Positions 13,880-25,700 of a DNA stretch of 64,000 nucleotides are shown one piece after another (position 1 is the stretch's first letter; the number at the start of each line of letters is the position of its first letter). The notes beneath the pieces were generated by a model. The model did not search any database, was not told the DNA's origin, and saw nothing but the letters and a program-made list of their open reading frames with translations. The stretch comes from Embiotoca jacksoni. Lineage: Eukaryota > Chordata > Actinopteri > Embiotocidae. A program made the position numbers and the translations under genes. The stretch lies in assembly GCA_022577435.1 (NCBI GenBank), contig JAKOON010000012.1, positions 1,091,001-1,155,000 of the forward strand. The letters are read 5' to 3'.

Positions 13880-14335
13880 CTCAGGGAAAGTTACTGAGAA
13901 TATTTTCACAGATAACACAATTTGAACTGCAAAATTGAGGTGAAGGAGTAGGATGAGAGATTATGAAGAATAAATAATAAAAGCCTGGCCATCTTATTAT
14001 AAGTTTCAAGCAAGAAGGCAGCAGCATTGTGAATGCATTCAACATCAGGAAGCAGTTTTCTTCTTTCGTTTTGAGTGCAAAGATAAAAATAAAATAAAAA
14101 AGAAGTAGATGTTAGGTAGTCAACAGCAGAGGCACTTCTAAAATCGTCATGACAGGAACACCTCATTAAATGTGTGAAGCTGTTTGTTTGTTGTTTTTTT
14201 TTGCCTCCTGTTTACCGCAGCTCGACTGCACCGGCGCGGTGTTTGTTGGGAGGTCTGCTGACTTGACTCGGTGCTCAATAAAAAAAAAAAAAAAAGGGGG
14301 GGAAAGCGAATTAAAGGCAAACAAACAAGTCTTAC

Positions 14336-14960
14336 CTGGAACAACGTGCTCCAACTTCAACGACAAGGAGACGTAGGTCTTCTAATTCATAACGTGGTGG
14401 AAAAGCCCGGGACAAAAAAAAAAAAAAAAACCAAGAGAAATGAAACGCGAAAACTGTCCGCGAGTCCTTTCAACTTTTTTTTAAAAGCTCATTTCACCTC
14501 TCCGACGCTCGTGACGCGTGAAGTCGCTTCGACCTCGCGAGTTGTTTGACAGCCGCGGTATCTCCCGTTTTCTTGTAGTTTATTATTATTATTTATTTTT
14601 TTGTTTTCGTTCACCTGAAATTCCCCTTCAAGGAAAAAAAATGACAGGTCTGCGAGAGCGGCTTGTCGGCGTCAAACAGGTGAGACGAAGCTGAAAGCAT
14701 GCGGAGGAGGGAGGAGGAGGAGGAGGGAGGAGGAAGGAGGGCACCGACTAATTCAAGCGTTAGGGGTTGCAAGCGCTGAAACTAACAGCCCGTATCTCCT
14801 CGCTGTCAACAAAAACTCGTCCGCCGCCGGTTTCTTGTGCCGCGCAGGCTGCAGAGTGAAGAGTTTCGGTCAAGTCCGGCACCGAAATGGGATTTCTATT
14901 CTGGGAACTGACGGAGTTTCCTTTTCGTGGAGTCATCCGGGCTCACTGCCAAACGCAATG
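14336..14960 (-). promoter_or_regulatory. CpG-rich region with candidate non-coding first exon of phldb3
   Basis: On the minus strand a near-consensus donor (TTCCAG followed by GTAAGA) ends a candidate exon at 14336. The sequence just upstream of it (14440-14960) is rich in CpG, with stretches such as gacgcgtgaagtcgcttcg and ccgccgccggtttcttgtgc, unlike the AT-rich surroundings. This is what a CpG-island promoter with a non-coding first exon would look like. The next coding exon in the same direction is phldb3 (acceptor at 5909, ATG three bases in). The transcription start itself is not determined. Confidence 0.5.
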
Positions 14961-17900
14961 TGAAGTTACAGGCTGCTTAAATACTTCCAACAACAATCTC
15001 TGCCGTGGGAATATTATGGTGTTACAGTGAAACAGACGAGACTGAACTTATAAGGTCGTTTATTTACTCACTTTTGAGCAGCATGGCCGGATTCAACTCC
15101 CAGGAGGGCGGGGTGGGTGGGAGGGGGGGGGGGGGGGGCCGGGGCTCAAGCATATCTAGGCCTCTCACCCACCAGCACTTTATTAATAACACCTCAGCAA
15201 TATAATACAGCACCTCTGCCATACGTTCTAATTTTACAAAACTGAATTTTGTTGGCGTTATCGGTAAGGGGGTAATTCTACTTTATGTTTATCATTAAGA
15301 GATGGCGGCCGTACCAACTGCGTTATTATGAAAAGTGCTCCCAATATTTTGTCCGCCCCGTTAACGTAGGGCCTACATGACATAAAATGTAAACAAAAAC
15401 TGAAAATGTGTAGGCCTTAGCTATGTAAAAGTAAGAGTTTATGGCATAGCTGTTGAATGGATTGCACAGATGTTCCTAATAAATGGCTCAATTAGTGTAA
15501 TTCAGTTTTTATATTTCCCAAGGCGCCAAAACATCACACGTTAGATTATTGGTTGTTCAGAAAGCGTTTTAGTTGTTATTGTTGTTATCTCGGGCACCAG
15601 CTTGACAAAGGTGAATGTTTGTTCATTTTTTTTTTTTTTTATGTTAGTAGACAAAAACAAAAATTATTTTAGATATGATCAAATACAACACAATACAGTA
15701 AAACACAATAAATACTTGGGTTTCACCGAATAATAACTTTCAATATTTTCTAACGTCAAAAACACTAAAGAAAATCAATACATTATTAAGAAACTACAAA
15801 AATAATGTAATGTATTGATGATGGAGGTAACTGTTGTTTGAAGCCTCACTGGAGGGCACTTCTGGTCTGGATTAATGCTGCAATGTTTGAGCTATAGTTG
15901 AAGCTATATCTGAAATCTGAAAGTATTCTCACCAATGAAACAAATATCCTTTTTTTTCCTGTGTGTGCAACACAGGAATCATGAGCTGTGTAATACAGCC
16001 AAGTCCCTAAAGGAAAATAAGGAGCCATTGAGATAAAAAAAAAAAAAAAATGATGACTTTCAAGGCAGTAGTGTACTTACTACAGCTAGAAATCTTGCGA
16101 CCTAACGGGTATGTACACATTTAAAGTACTCTAAGAACCCTTGTAAGTCCCTCACACTTGATCCCAGTAGATTAAAATACCATAAAGTCTTATATAGTCA
16201 CTGTAAACATGCCTCTAAGCACTACAGCAATGTGAATCTCTAAAATATCACTGATACAGCACTTTAAAAGCAAAATCTACTGCGAGGTTGATATAAACAT
16301 ACTATTTACATTATAGGAGAAAAAAAAAAAACCAACGACATCTGAACTCCAGATTAACACCACAGATTCACTTCGGGACCTTATATAATGACTTTTCTTT
16401 AATGTCTGTCCCATATAGGCAAAGTCCGCTCTCTTGACTCTGAGGACTTTATCACCCGGACTGGCCCCTTTTACAGCTCCTCCTGAATGAGCTGATAGTG
16501 CAATAGATTCTTTCCAGTGACATGTGGCCGGTGTGAGGGAGAATGGGCAGCAGGTTTCACGGTGGCACAAGAGTAAGTGCCGGCTGAGAGGGAAGAGGGC
16601 GAGAAAGGCGGCTGGCAGATGGGCGACACAGACTGGGTGAAAGGACAGCTGGCACGGCAAAACGGGATCGGGAAAATAAAACCGCTTCACGCGGAAAGGC
16701 AGCATATCTTCTGCTCGATGGCGACGGCGGGTCGCACACGCCTCCTGCTTTGAATGAAGAACAATGCAGGTGTCTGTCAGCGAGTACACTAGGTGAGGCA
16801 GAAGGGCCGCGGCGCAATAACGTTGTTCGTCTCGAGCGTTGACAGAGACAGCTGCTGGGTGGCGTATGGGAGGGCGGCGTTAACTGGCGTGAGAGCGGGC
16901 GACGCCAACGAACGGACAACCTTATCTCTAACCTACACTTTTTCTTTTATTCTTAAACCAGGTCTTCTTTTAATTGTGAACTTGGGATGTTTTGAGAAGT
17001 TAAAAGTCTTTTATCGCTGCTGGAACATCAAAGATGTCGCAGGTGCTGTAACAATAGGAGGTGCAGCTGAAGGGAACTGGATCTGATTATTTACAGCAGC
17101 CTCGTACACTGTGTCAGGACAACATTTATGCTGACAACAAAGCTCTTTATTCCTCAAATTTAAAATCTGCACAACTCACCTTGTAGAAGTCAGAAAAAGT
17201 CTTTATGTCTACAGTGAGGTAACTTGAGGTCACAGATGGCCGTGGCTGTAACACTGACAAAGAAACTGTATTTAATGCAGATTGGTCACATTATGTCCAA
17301 TGCTGCTTCATTAGATCAGACTTAGTGGATCCTGTTTATTTATTAGTAAACAATCAAGTCTGGAGAATCCTCCCTTACCACAACTATATTAAAAAAAAAA
17401 AAAAAAAAAAGGGGTCCTGTGATACACAATATTTGGAGATGAGAATAACCGATTTCTAAGTTTTTGACCACGTGAGGTTCGATATCGTGAATTACAAATT
17501 TGATAAGACAACTTCATTGGTATAGCTTGCTGTGGACCTATTATAGTGTTTAAGGGGTACTACAGTGGTTTAATACTGCACTTCCATAAAGTTGTGGGAC
17601 TCCAAAAACAGCCAAAGAAAGCAGAGATATCCTGACTTTTACTCTTGAAAGACCTTTTCCACAGAATGAATTTTGACTTGTCATTACAGGTCAAATCTGA
17701 CGCCCACTTCGGGGAAGTGATACTTTTGTGCATGTTGGTTCGATGCCACGGCTTTCTGTTCAATGTTTGCTGTTTAAAGGGCTCCCTGCATAGCTGCAAA
17801 GGACATTATACAACTGTGGTCACCTTGGTGAGTGGTATTATACAACTGATTATACTTTACTGTTTGTACAATCAATGACATTCTCCTTTAAATCCTGGCA

Positions 17901-18409
17901 TGAGTAAACGGTTAAATTCCCTTGAAAACAGTTTTATGTAAACATTTTGATAACGGCCGAGAAAAGCTCAGACCACGGTCGCACAGCTTACTACCACATG
18001 TGCAAGTTTCTGAGGCTGAGTCAGAGGCCAGCACTCCCCAGAAACCAAACCTGTCTTACTGGCTGATGAGCTGTTAAACACGAGCAGAGAGCCGCACGAC
18101 CAGGACATCTGGAAATCTGGAAGCACATTTTGATACTTGCTTCACTGAGATCGTGACACACATTTCAACGCGACACCTTTCGTCTTGTTGTGTTTTTATT
18201 GATCCAAGTCTGTTCGAATGCATGACTGACTGTCTATGTGTACTTTTGGTCAACCTTTGTTGTGTTGTGCTACACAAATACATTTTGACTTGACTTGTCA
18301 ATTAGACATCTAAAGGAACAGATGAGAGTTTGAGACGTGGCCATGACATGTTGTACAATAGAAACTTGGCTCTGATTGATTTTGAATGCTAATAGTGTAG
18401 TAGTGTAGT

Positions 18410-18451
<42 letters not shown>

Positions 18452-18937
18452 CGCCTTGGCTGGAAGAGTCCGGAATCACTGAAAAGCCCATGTGGAAGAA
18501 CTCAATTGTCCCAGTTAAGCATTCATGAATACTAAACCAAACCTTGAATGGAACATTCCTGCCTGAGCTTTCCTTCTCATCATTTTTTTTTCCCCCCAAT
18601 TCTGCAATTCATAATAACAGAACTGCACAGAGCAAAGAATATTCACATTTATCTTTAAGTAAAATACAAAAACATACCAATAGTTGTTTCCCCCCCCCCC
18701 CTCATTTACAGAATGATTAGTACTCCGTTTTTAGAAGTTAAACTAGACATGATTGCATTCACATTTTAAGAATTATCACGATGCCGTCAGTAGCTGCACT
18801 CCTAAATGACAACAGTTATTCAAATAAATTGCTTTATATTTACATATAGAAAGTCAGTATAGCACTTCATGGTAAGCAGCTCTGGTTGATGTTGCTAAAA
18901 CGGACATCAAAATGTTAATCACTTTGCAATAATATAT
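14961..18937. other. intergenic region between the ethe1 3' end and the phldb3 promoter
   Basis: About 4 kb without a recognised exon. It includes a poly-G run (15122-15139), fragments of dispersed fish repeats (near 15466-15500, 17545-17650 and 18230-18300), poly-A near 16037 and 17391-17410, and a (GT)n(GC)n microsatellite at 18412-18454. A minus-strand open frame of 170 codons at 16277-16789 ends in low-complexity residues and resembles nothing I know. Confidence 0.55.
18412..18454. repeat. (GT)n(GC)n compound microsatellite
   Basis: About 16 GT units passing into about six GC units; alternating purine-pyrimidine. Confidence 0.95.
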
Positions 18938-18943
18938 TTTATT
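18938..18943 (-). terminator. ethe1 polyadenylation signal
   Basis: AATAAA on the minus strand, 30 nt past the ethe1 stop codon at 18973-18975, which is normal spacing for a very short 3' UTR. Confidence 0.6.
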
Positions 18944-18972
18944 TGATTGGACTCCTCTCTTGTGCAGGGCAA

Positions 18973-21032
18973 TTAAACTTCGTGTATTCCACAAACCAGA
19001 TTGGCAGGCACTGAAATATCTGCAGAGGAAGAACGAAACAAACCATTTTTCAGAAGCAGATATGACGTTACACGCGAAGCGTAAACCTGTGCAGCGAGAT
19101 GTAACAGCCTTGACATCTTTATGGCATCTAGGTGGCGGTTGGACTGTAGAATAACTTTTGTTTTTCATACCTATTTTTTGCGGCTTGGGGAGTTTCAGGT
19201 TGTTCATGATGTCCACGAACTCCTCTACGCTCTTAGTCAAGCGGGGGTTAAACTTGCGCTCCTCAGCGACCGTAGAAACCGTCCGACCTGAGACACAAAA
19301 ACAGACGCAGGCCGGTGGGACATCAAGAGTCTTTCTAGATGTTATAGCTTCGAGGTCAATTAAAAGACACGCAGAGAAATCACATGGTGCTTGCACACAA
19401 GTGACACATTGTAGAACCTTAAAGACTGACATGAAAATTTATGCTCGCTGATATTCTCTAAACTAATTTTGGATTTTTTAAATTTTTTTTTTTAGCTTGT
19501 TTCAACTATCAAATAAATTATTATCACCAGAATCGTGTCCCCCTTTTCTCTCTGTATGCGCTTGAAACATTTGTCCCATATCTGTACAATCTAAGTAGGT
19601 AAACTGCTGCTTTAAATGATACAATACTAGACTGGCGCTTACACTCGGCCTATCTGCATAACCAGTCCTCACACCGGATATGATATAAACATATAAACAT
19701 CCAGGTGTGTGAGTTTTCAGCCAACCTGAGTAGTCATGTGCTGGGTAGAGGAGACAATGGTCAGGCAGGGTGAAGATCTTCTGATGGACCGATTCATAGA
19801 GCTTTTTAGGACAACCTGAACGAGAGAGACACAAACAGATGCATTACCGCCCTCTTGTGTTCATCTAGCGGCATTACAAAAATACAAGTTTTCACTTTTA
19901 CATATTCATGAATGAAAACTCCAGAAAAAAACACAAAAAAAATAGGTGAGTATCTACCCTGCTGGAAGTCTGTCCTCCCACAGCCTCGAATAAGCAGGGT
20001 GTCCCCGGTGAAAGCTAAGCTCTGATCCCCCAACACCAGCGTCACACACCCATCAGTGTGTCCTGGGGTGCATCTCACTGTCAGACACTACAGGGGAGAA
20101 AAGACACCCGTCGATTCAAGATATGTTTAATCTTTTTTTTTTTAATCGAGCAATTGTAACTAAAGGATTTAAGAGCGACAGATGCACACAATATCCACTG
20201 TACCGATACAGATCAAAAACCTCCAATAAGTCTACATTTAATCTGTCCACTAAACTTAAGTAAGTTGTAAGACAGTGATATGTTCTCCTTACATGTTTTC
20301 CAAAGGAGATCTTGTCTCCCTCCGACAGTAAGATATCTGCAGAGGCACCGCTCCATTTTGAGATGGCACTCTTCAGTCCAACCAGTCTTTTCTTCATCAG
20401 CCCAGTGCTTGTTATGTGGTCCGCATGGCAGTGGGTGTTCACTGTCAGAAAGGGGAACGTTCAGTGCTACGGTTCAATACAGGGCTGGGATATACTTCCG
20501 TTAGAGATGTCCCGAGCCGATCACAAAGCTCCGTGTCCGGCCTGATCGAGGCACGAGAGGCTAAATTTATTTTGAATGATAATACTCACAATAATAAGAA
20601 ATTTCATTTGTATAGCGCCTTTCGTATAAGAAATGCAGCTCAAGGAGCTTTAATAGGATGAGAATAAAACTATAATAGGGTAATGTAAATGATACGTAAA
20701 TATATTCACACGGTGAAGAAGACGAGACACAGATTTTCAAAAGTTGTCTGAATTCATGCATTCAATCACCCAGAAAAAGACTGATACCTGCTAAAGTTAG
20801 ATTGAGGCCCAGCTCCTCCATGAGCTTCAGGTCCCTGTCAATGGTCTCCAGCACTGGGTCGATGACGACCGCCTCCTTGGTCTCCGTGTCTGCCAGCAGG
20901 TAGGTGTAGGTGCTGCTCTGTAACTCAAACAGCTAAAAAAAAAAGAACAGGAAAAACAGGTGAGCACACAGGAGTGACTCTGATATTTATCAATACATGG
21001 CAAAGCATGTTGTCATCATCTGTAGATCGTGT

Positions 21033-21082
<50 letters not shown>

Positions 21083-21971
21083 TAGCAAAGACAGAAAAAA
21101 AACAAAGAGAGAACATATTATGATGTGGAGCTACTTGTTATCAGCAAAATGTCTGCTTTTTAAGTTTTTTTTTTTTTAAAGTTTAACAGCAGCCACGCGA
21201 ATACAGATGTTTAAACTTTCCGTGGAAATAAGACACGCTGAAAGCTGCAGGGAAAAAAAAAAAAAAAAAAAAAAAAGCCAGCAAGTGAACTTGGACTTGA
21301 GATTGTGATGAAAACTACTGCTGTTGTCAAGGTCAGCGTGAACCGTAAAGCTGAAGAGGGGGGGGGGGTCTTATCTTCTGGTCCAACGGCGTGACGGACC
21401 GGACCGGACCGGACGAAGCGCGTTGCCATTAAATCAGCCGGAACATTACAGTCGCAGATCTGTTCAGCTGGAAACCTTCCGGAACCCACAATCATGATTC
21501 CGATAACTAAGCCCGGCTAACTTTAAGCAAACTGACACTAAATGTAACTTACTAATATGATTAAAAGCGAACTGCTCCTGGCAGGTAACAGGAAGTAATC
21601 CTGCAGGGTGTCCCCGGTGAAAGCTAAGCTCTGATCCCCCAATACTTCAAAGCACGAAGTAGAAATATTTGCAAATACTGTTTCTTTGTCGCGACAAAAT
21701 ACTCTTTAAACAGCTGCAAAATGATAAACATTAAAAAAAAAAAAACACACAACAACCCTACCTGTCGGAAGAGCAGTCCTTCGGCCATCGTTGCGCCGGA
21801 GGAGGACGATCTGCCGGTGACTCCTGGCGGCTCAACTGCACTACGCAGGCCGGGAGGGAGGCGCCTGTTCCGGGCTGCAGCCAAACTCGAGCCCTGCGCG
21901 TTTGGCGTGAGGCGCAGCGTCCACGCCAGAACCCGCCGAACAGGTTTCACCCCGCTTATCACCGAGCACAT
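18973..21971 (-). CDS. ethe1: ethe1, mitochondrial persulfide (sulfur) dioxygenase
   Basis: Seven exons: 21762-21971, 20788-20932, 20293-20441, 19958-20087, 19726-19815, 19171-19287 and 18973-19019, all in phase, 888 nt, 295 residues. It is a metallo-beta-lactamase-fold enzyme that oxidises glutathione persulfide to sulfite in the mitochondrial matrix during sulfide detoxification. Visible motifs are NTHCHADH (residues 120-127), TPGHT with metal-ligand His178, AFTGD with metal-ligand Asp197, GCGRTDFQQG (203-212) and YPAHDY (235-240). The C-terminus ISVPANLVCGIHEV parallels the human end. The ATG at 21971 (context CACCATG) gives an Arg-rich N-terminus suited to mitochondrial import. A second in-frame ATG at 21788 (MAEGLLFRQ) would give 234 residues; the human protein has 254. 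Intron 1 contains a 40-bp copy of exon 4 sequence. Confidence 0.95.
20575..20655. repeat. dispersed fish repeat fragment (family not assigned)
   Basis: Contains tttgtatagcgcctttc followed by agctcaaggagcttta, a motif pair found in many copies in teleost genomes, usually near element ends. It lies in ethe1 intron 2. Confidence 0.5.
21037..21080. repeat. (GT)n microsatellite in ethe1 intron 1
   Basis: About 22 uninterrupted GT units. Confidence 0.95.
21603..21642 (-). repeat. 40-bp copy of ethe1 exon 4 sequence inside ethe1 intron 1
   Basis: Bases 21603-21642 are identical to 19994-20033 and on the same strand. The source lies within exon 4 and encodes part of the active-site segment around SLAFTGDTL. 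The similarity ends abruptly on both sides, with one mismatch and then two more matching bases on one side. Confidence 0.9.
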
Positions 21972-22360
21972 GGTGTAGAAATGTCTTTACACCCAGCAGC
22001 GGTTCAAACAGATGTCGGGTCTCTCTCTCTCTCTCTCTCTCTCTGCGGCTTTTCGCAGGGACCGTCAAATTACTCTCAAGGGGGGGAAAACAAAACAACA
22101 ACCCAGAGTTCAATGTCCGATCGGAGGCTCAGCTGTCACTTCACGTGAACTACGCTGGTGCCGCTTAACTTCGAAAGAGGCTCTGCCCAGAGACGTGGCC
22201 AGAGTTTGTTATGAAGCAACAAAGTGCGGGTCGGTGCGGTAGCTCACGGTTAACTTCCTCCACAGCTGTAGACGCCAAAGCGCGTCACGACTGAGCGATG
22301 CACGGCTGCGCGCGCGCTCACGAGGCACGCGCGCGCGCGCGCGCTCCATCCACAATAATA
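21972..22360 (-). promoter_or_regulatory. probable ethe1 promoter / 5' UTR, CpG-rich
   Basis: Upstream of the ethe1 start lies a (CT)n run (22019-22044) and then CpG-rich sequence, including two alternating GC tracts (about 22308-22317 and 22329-22343). The protease gene, transcribed the same way, ends about 0.4 kb further upstream. The transcription start is not pinned down. Confidence 0.5.
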
Positions 22361-22779
22361 ACAGTATTGCAGCGGTCCGCGCGACGATTGATATTTTACT
22401 CTTTAATCAGAGCAGTGTTGGGAAAATAATACTAAAGTATTGTGCTTGAGTAGATTTTAAGGTACTTGTACGTTACTTTAGTGTTTCTATTTCTCCTATC
22501 TACCACATTCACGGAAATACTGTGCATTTATTTTAGTTAAGAATTGACATAAACTTTGAAAAATAAAACTTTGTTAAAGATTAAATAAGTGGTTTCCTAC
22601 ATGTATGGCCTCTGCCTTCTTATGCTATCTAATATAAAAGCTTATCATTGTTTTTTCCTCTACTGGAGTTTGTTGTCAATATTGATAAATCAACATAAAA
22701 TGAATAGCATTTTATATCTTAGCCTAATAGTGATTTTGCTCTATTAACAAACTCACAGACAAACAGATGCAGGTCCATC

Positions 22780-22785
22780 TTTATT
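22780..22785 (-). terminator. polyadenylation signal of the TMPRSS-like gene
   Basis: AATAAA on the minus strand, 8 nt past the stop codon at 22794-22796. Confidence 0.7.
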
Positions 22786-22793
22786 TATCCCAA

Positions 22794-25700
22794 TTAAGTG
22801 TCAGGTTTTGATGAAGTTTCAGTCGCTGCTGTCGTGGTCTCCTCCAATTCCTCGGACTTGCCCTGCAGCCAAAATGGAAAACAGAAAAACCTCAACATCA
22901 ACAAAAATATATAGTTTTATATATTTCCATGAAGGAAACATATCACATGCATTATATGATCAGAATGTATTCTACCAATAAACTATTGTAGACTATTCCT
23001 TTCCTTTCATTTTCAGCTTGATTTTCAGGGTGTATAAGTGTATTTACTACATTGTTTTGATTTGTATCCCGATCACTTTTTACCTAAGGCATTGTTTTCT
23101 TTGTTCATTACTTGAGTATAACACGGAAGTTTATCAAAATGTGTGAACTTTGTGTGTGGAGGGGGTTTAACCTTTGACCTAGGTGATTTTTTTTTTTTTA
23201 ACTACTGTATTTTGTTTATACAGCAAACCCAAGAGCCATGAGGTGAAGCAGAGAGGTTTATCTCTATAACCTGTTTTACAGGAGTACACAATGCATAGTC
23301 AAACTGTTCTACTTCCTGAGTGCAAGGTTCATAAAAAAAAAAGAAAGAAGTGTAGTATAAACCATAAACTAGTCCAATTTATTTGACACAGCTGCAATAA
23401 CTAAACTATAAACACTACAAAATAAGTTGGACTGCCAGTGATCAAGGTAAACAGGTACAGTAAGGCTTTATATGAATAATACTGAGTGGTTCTCTCTGTA
23501 CCTCTGTATGTCTTTCAACCCAGTGGAGCAGCTGAGTCACTCTGGTGTAGACGCCTGGTTTATTGGGCCGCGCACATCCCTGTCCCCAGCTCACCACCCC
23601 CGCCAGCCTCCAGTCCCCGTTAGGTGTCTCACACACCAGGGGTCCGCCGCTGTCCCCCTTCAAACAAATCATTTATAGAACAAATTGTGTGAGCATTTAA
23701 CGCACGTTTGACCTGGTGATCGATTGTGAAGTTAACAAACATTCTTAGACAGCTTTATGAAGATTTTAAGGTCACCGGACGGGTGTTGTATACCTGGCAG
23801 GAGTCCACCCCTCCGTCCATATTGCCGGCACAAATCATCCGAGGGGTTATGAAGCTGCCGTAGACGCTCAAGCTGGAGCAATTGGATTGAGGTATTACCT
23901 TCACCTGAGCCTGCCTTAGCGCATCTGTCACAAAGCCTGTCAAAAAAACATTTAAAACGCCTTATAATTTGCTCCAAACTGCATATGATGAGCCTCATAG
24001 CAGCTGCTTCAGAGGGTTGAGTTGGCCCCAAAAGAACAAATTACAAGAATAAAGTCTTCTTTTACTTTCTGTTATCACTTAGATTTTCAAATTATGTTCC
24101 ATCTCAAGTTTTCATACTAAAACTTTTCATATATGCGGTTAAGATTTAATCAGTGTCTTTTTATTTCCTTCACTGATTGTCCTGATCTTTCCATTTTAGA
24201 AAGTTGTTTTTCACAGTCTTTGAAAGAAACGCGGCGGCAATAACTTCAAGGTCAACAGGAAATAACTTGCTGTTATTGTCATGGTGTTGTCAAATTACTT
24301 TTTTGGTCTCCAAAGGGTTTGAGCTGCCCATGGAGACCAAAGGATATACAGGATTAGTTGAGAACTTTCTTGTGCTGAGACAAATAAAGTGCAGTCTGGT
24401 ACAAATGGCACAATCATTTGCGTCAGTGTCTTGCACCTCCTTCATGAAGAAATCCCCAGCCTGTGATCCAACAGGCCGCTCCCGGAGGAAAGGACTCGTT
24501 CAGAGTGGGTAAACAGACCGGTCGCACTCCACCTGCAGAGAGCACACAGCAATCAGATTGAAATATCATCTTGCATCTATAAAGGGAGCAATAAAGGTTA
24601 CCACACCGTATATTTATGATGTTGTCAGGTTTTATGTCAGCCAAATTCCTCTTGAAAAATATGTCATTTCTCTGCCTTTATGTAAAAACAGGTTGTGAGG
24701 TGCTTTTCTAACGGTGGGTTTATCAACTTTAGTATGTCAAAATAACCTATCGCGTATCATTTTCTGGTAAATTTAAAAATGTATTTTTGCAATATATTAC
24801 AGTGATAGCAAAAAGGCATGTAAACACATCACCCTGAATCTCCTCCTCAAGCCCACAAGGAAATAAGCCTGCTCTAATCTTTACTTTTTTTTTACTGACT
24901 TTTAGTGCGGAAAAATTTTTAATATTTAAAGTTTAAGGCAAATATAGCAGAATAAAAAAAATCATGATAGCAGAGGTACTTTCAAAAAATCCCAACCACA
25001 AACTGATGAACTTGAAATTACTGCAGAGGATGTATTGCACTCGCAGGAAGCTCCGCATGATGAAGCTCATATCCTCTCCTGACCGTGAACTTTGGTTTTA
25101 TTTCAGAAAAACACTATCGAAAAGGGTTTATGATCAAGTGCGTGTCCACAGAAGATCTTTTACTTTGTCAGTAAAGGAAGTGCCGGCACTGATGTTTGAT
25201 CGTTTGGCATTTTGCATTCTTGTCACCGACATCATGTCCAATAGAGATTGTACACAATCATTCCAGGAAAGAACGAGGAGGCGGAGAGTGCCGGGTCTGC
25301 AATTTGTTTTTTATCATTGTCACACCATAAAAAAAAACTCAGGCCTTTGATGAAAGGAGAGAGCTAAAGAGGAGGTGTCATTCAAAGGGCAGCAGCTTCG
25401 GACATTGAGGCACTTTAATATCGAGTATGTCAGATGAGGTTGTACATAGTAACATATATTTAGGTTGGTTGAGTTTGTTCATTTTTGTGCATTTGTTTGT
25501 TTATGCACTCTGTGGTTTGTTCCACGTTACACAATAAAAAAAAGTTGATAACAAAATAGCAAATGGTGAAAACTTTAAGCAACAGTCTTTCCAGCAGGTA
25601 TCTGACTAGTCCCCATGTTTGATGCAGCATTAAACCTTCTTTATTCTTCCAAAACACTTTGATCGTTATACCATTGAACCTTTCAGGCCCACAAAAAATT

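Larger units (their letters stand above)
5909..14335. other. long presumed phldb3 5' intron with repeats
   Basis: An 8.4-kb stretch between the acceptor at 5909 and a candidate minus-strand donor at 14335. It contains three (CA)n/(GT)n microsatellites (7569-8483), a dispersed fish repeat cluster (about 8980-9470), an open frame of 161 codons (9368-9853), fragments of other dispersed repeats (7160-7200, 11757-11825, 12670-12860), and homopolymers such as 8070-8094 and 13850-13877. No coding exon was recognised. Confidence 0.5.

Noticed and set aside
16277..16789. Minus-strand frame of 170 codons
   Set aside because: No recognisable domain, ends in low-complexity phenylalanines, no splice partners in phase; probably chance in intergenic DNA.
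23442..23501. Read-through C-terminus of the protease (VQREPLSIIHIKPYCTCLP)
   Set aside because: A donor at 23501 in phase with a short final exon (22794-22862) followed at once by AATAAA is the better model; the read-through is kept only as a possible alternative.
24964..25350. Plus-strand frame of 128 codons inside a protease intron
   Set aside because: No similarity to known families, antisense to the gene, AT-rich surroundings; treated as chance.
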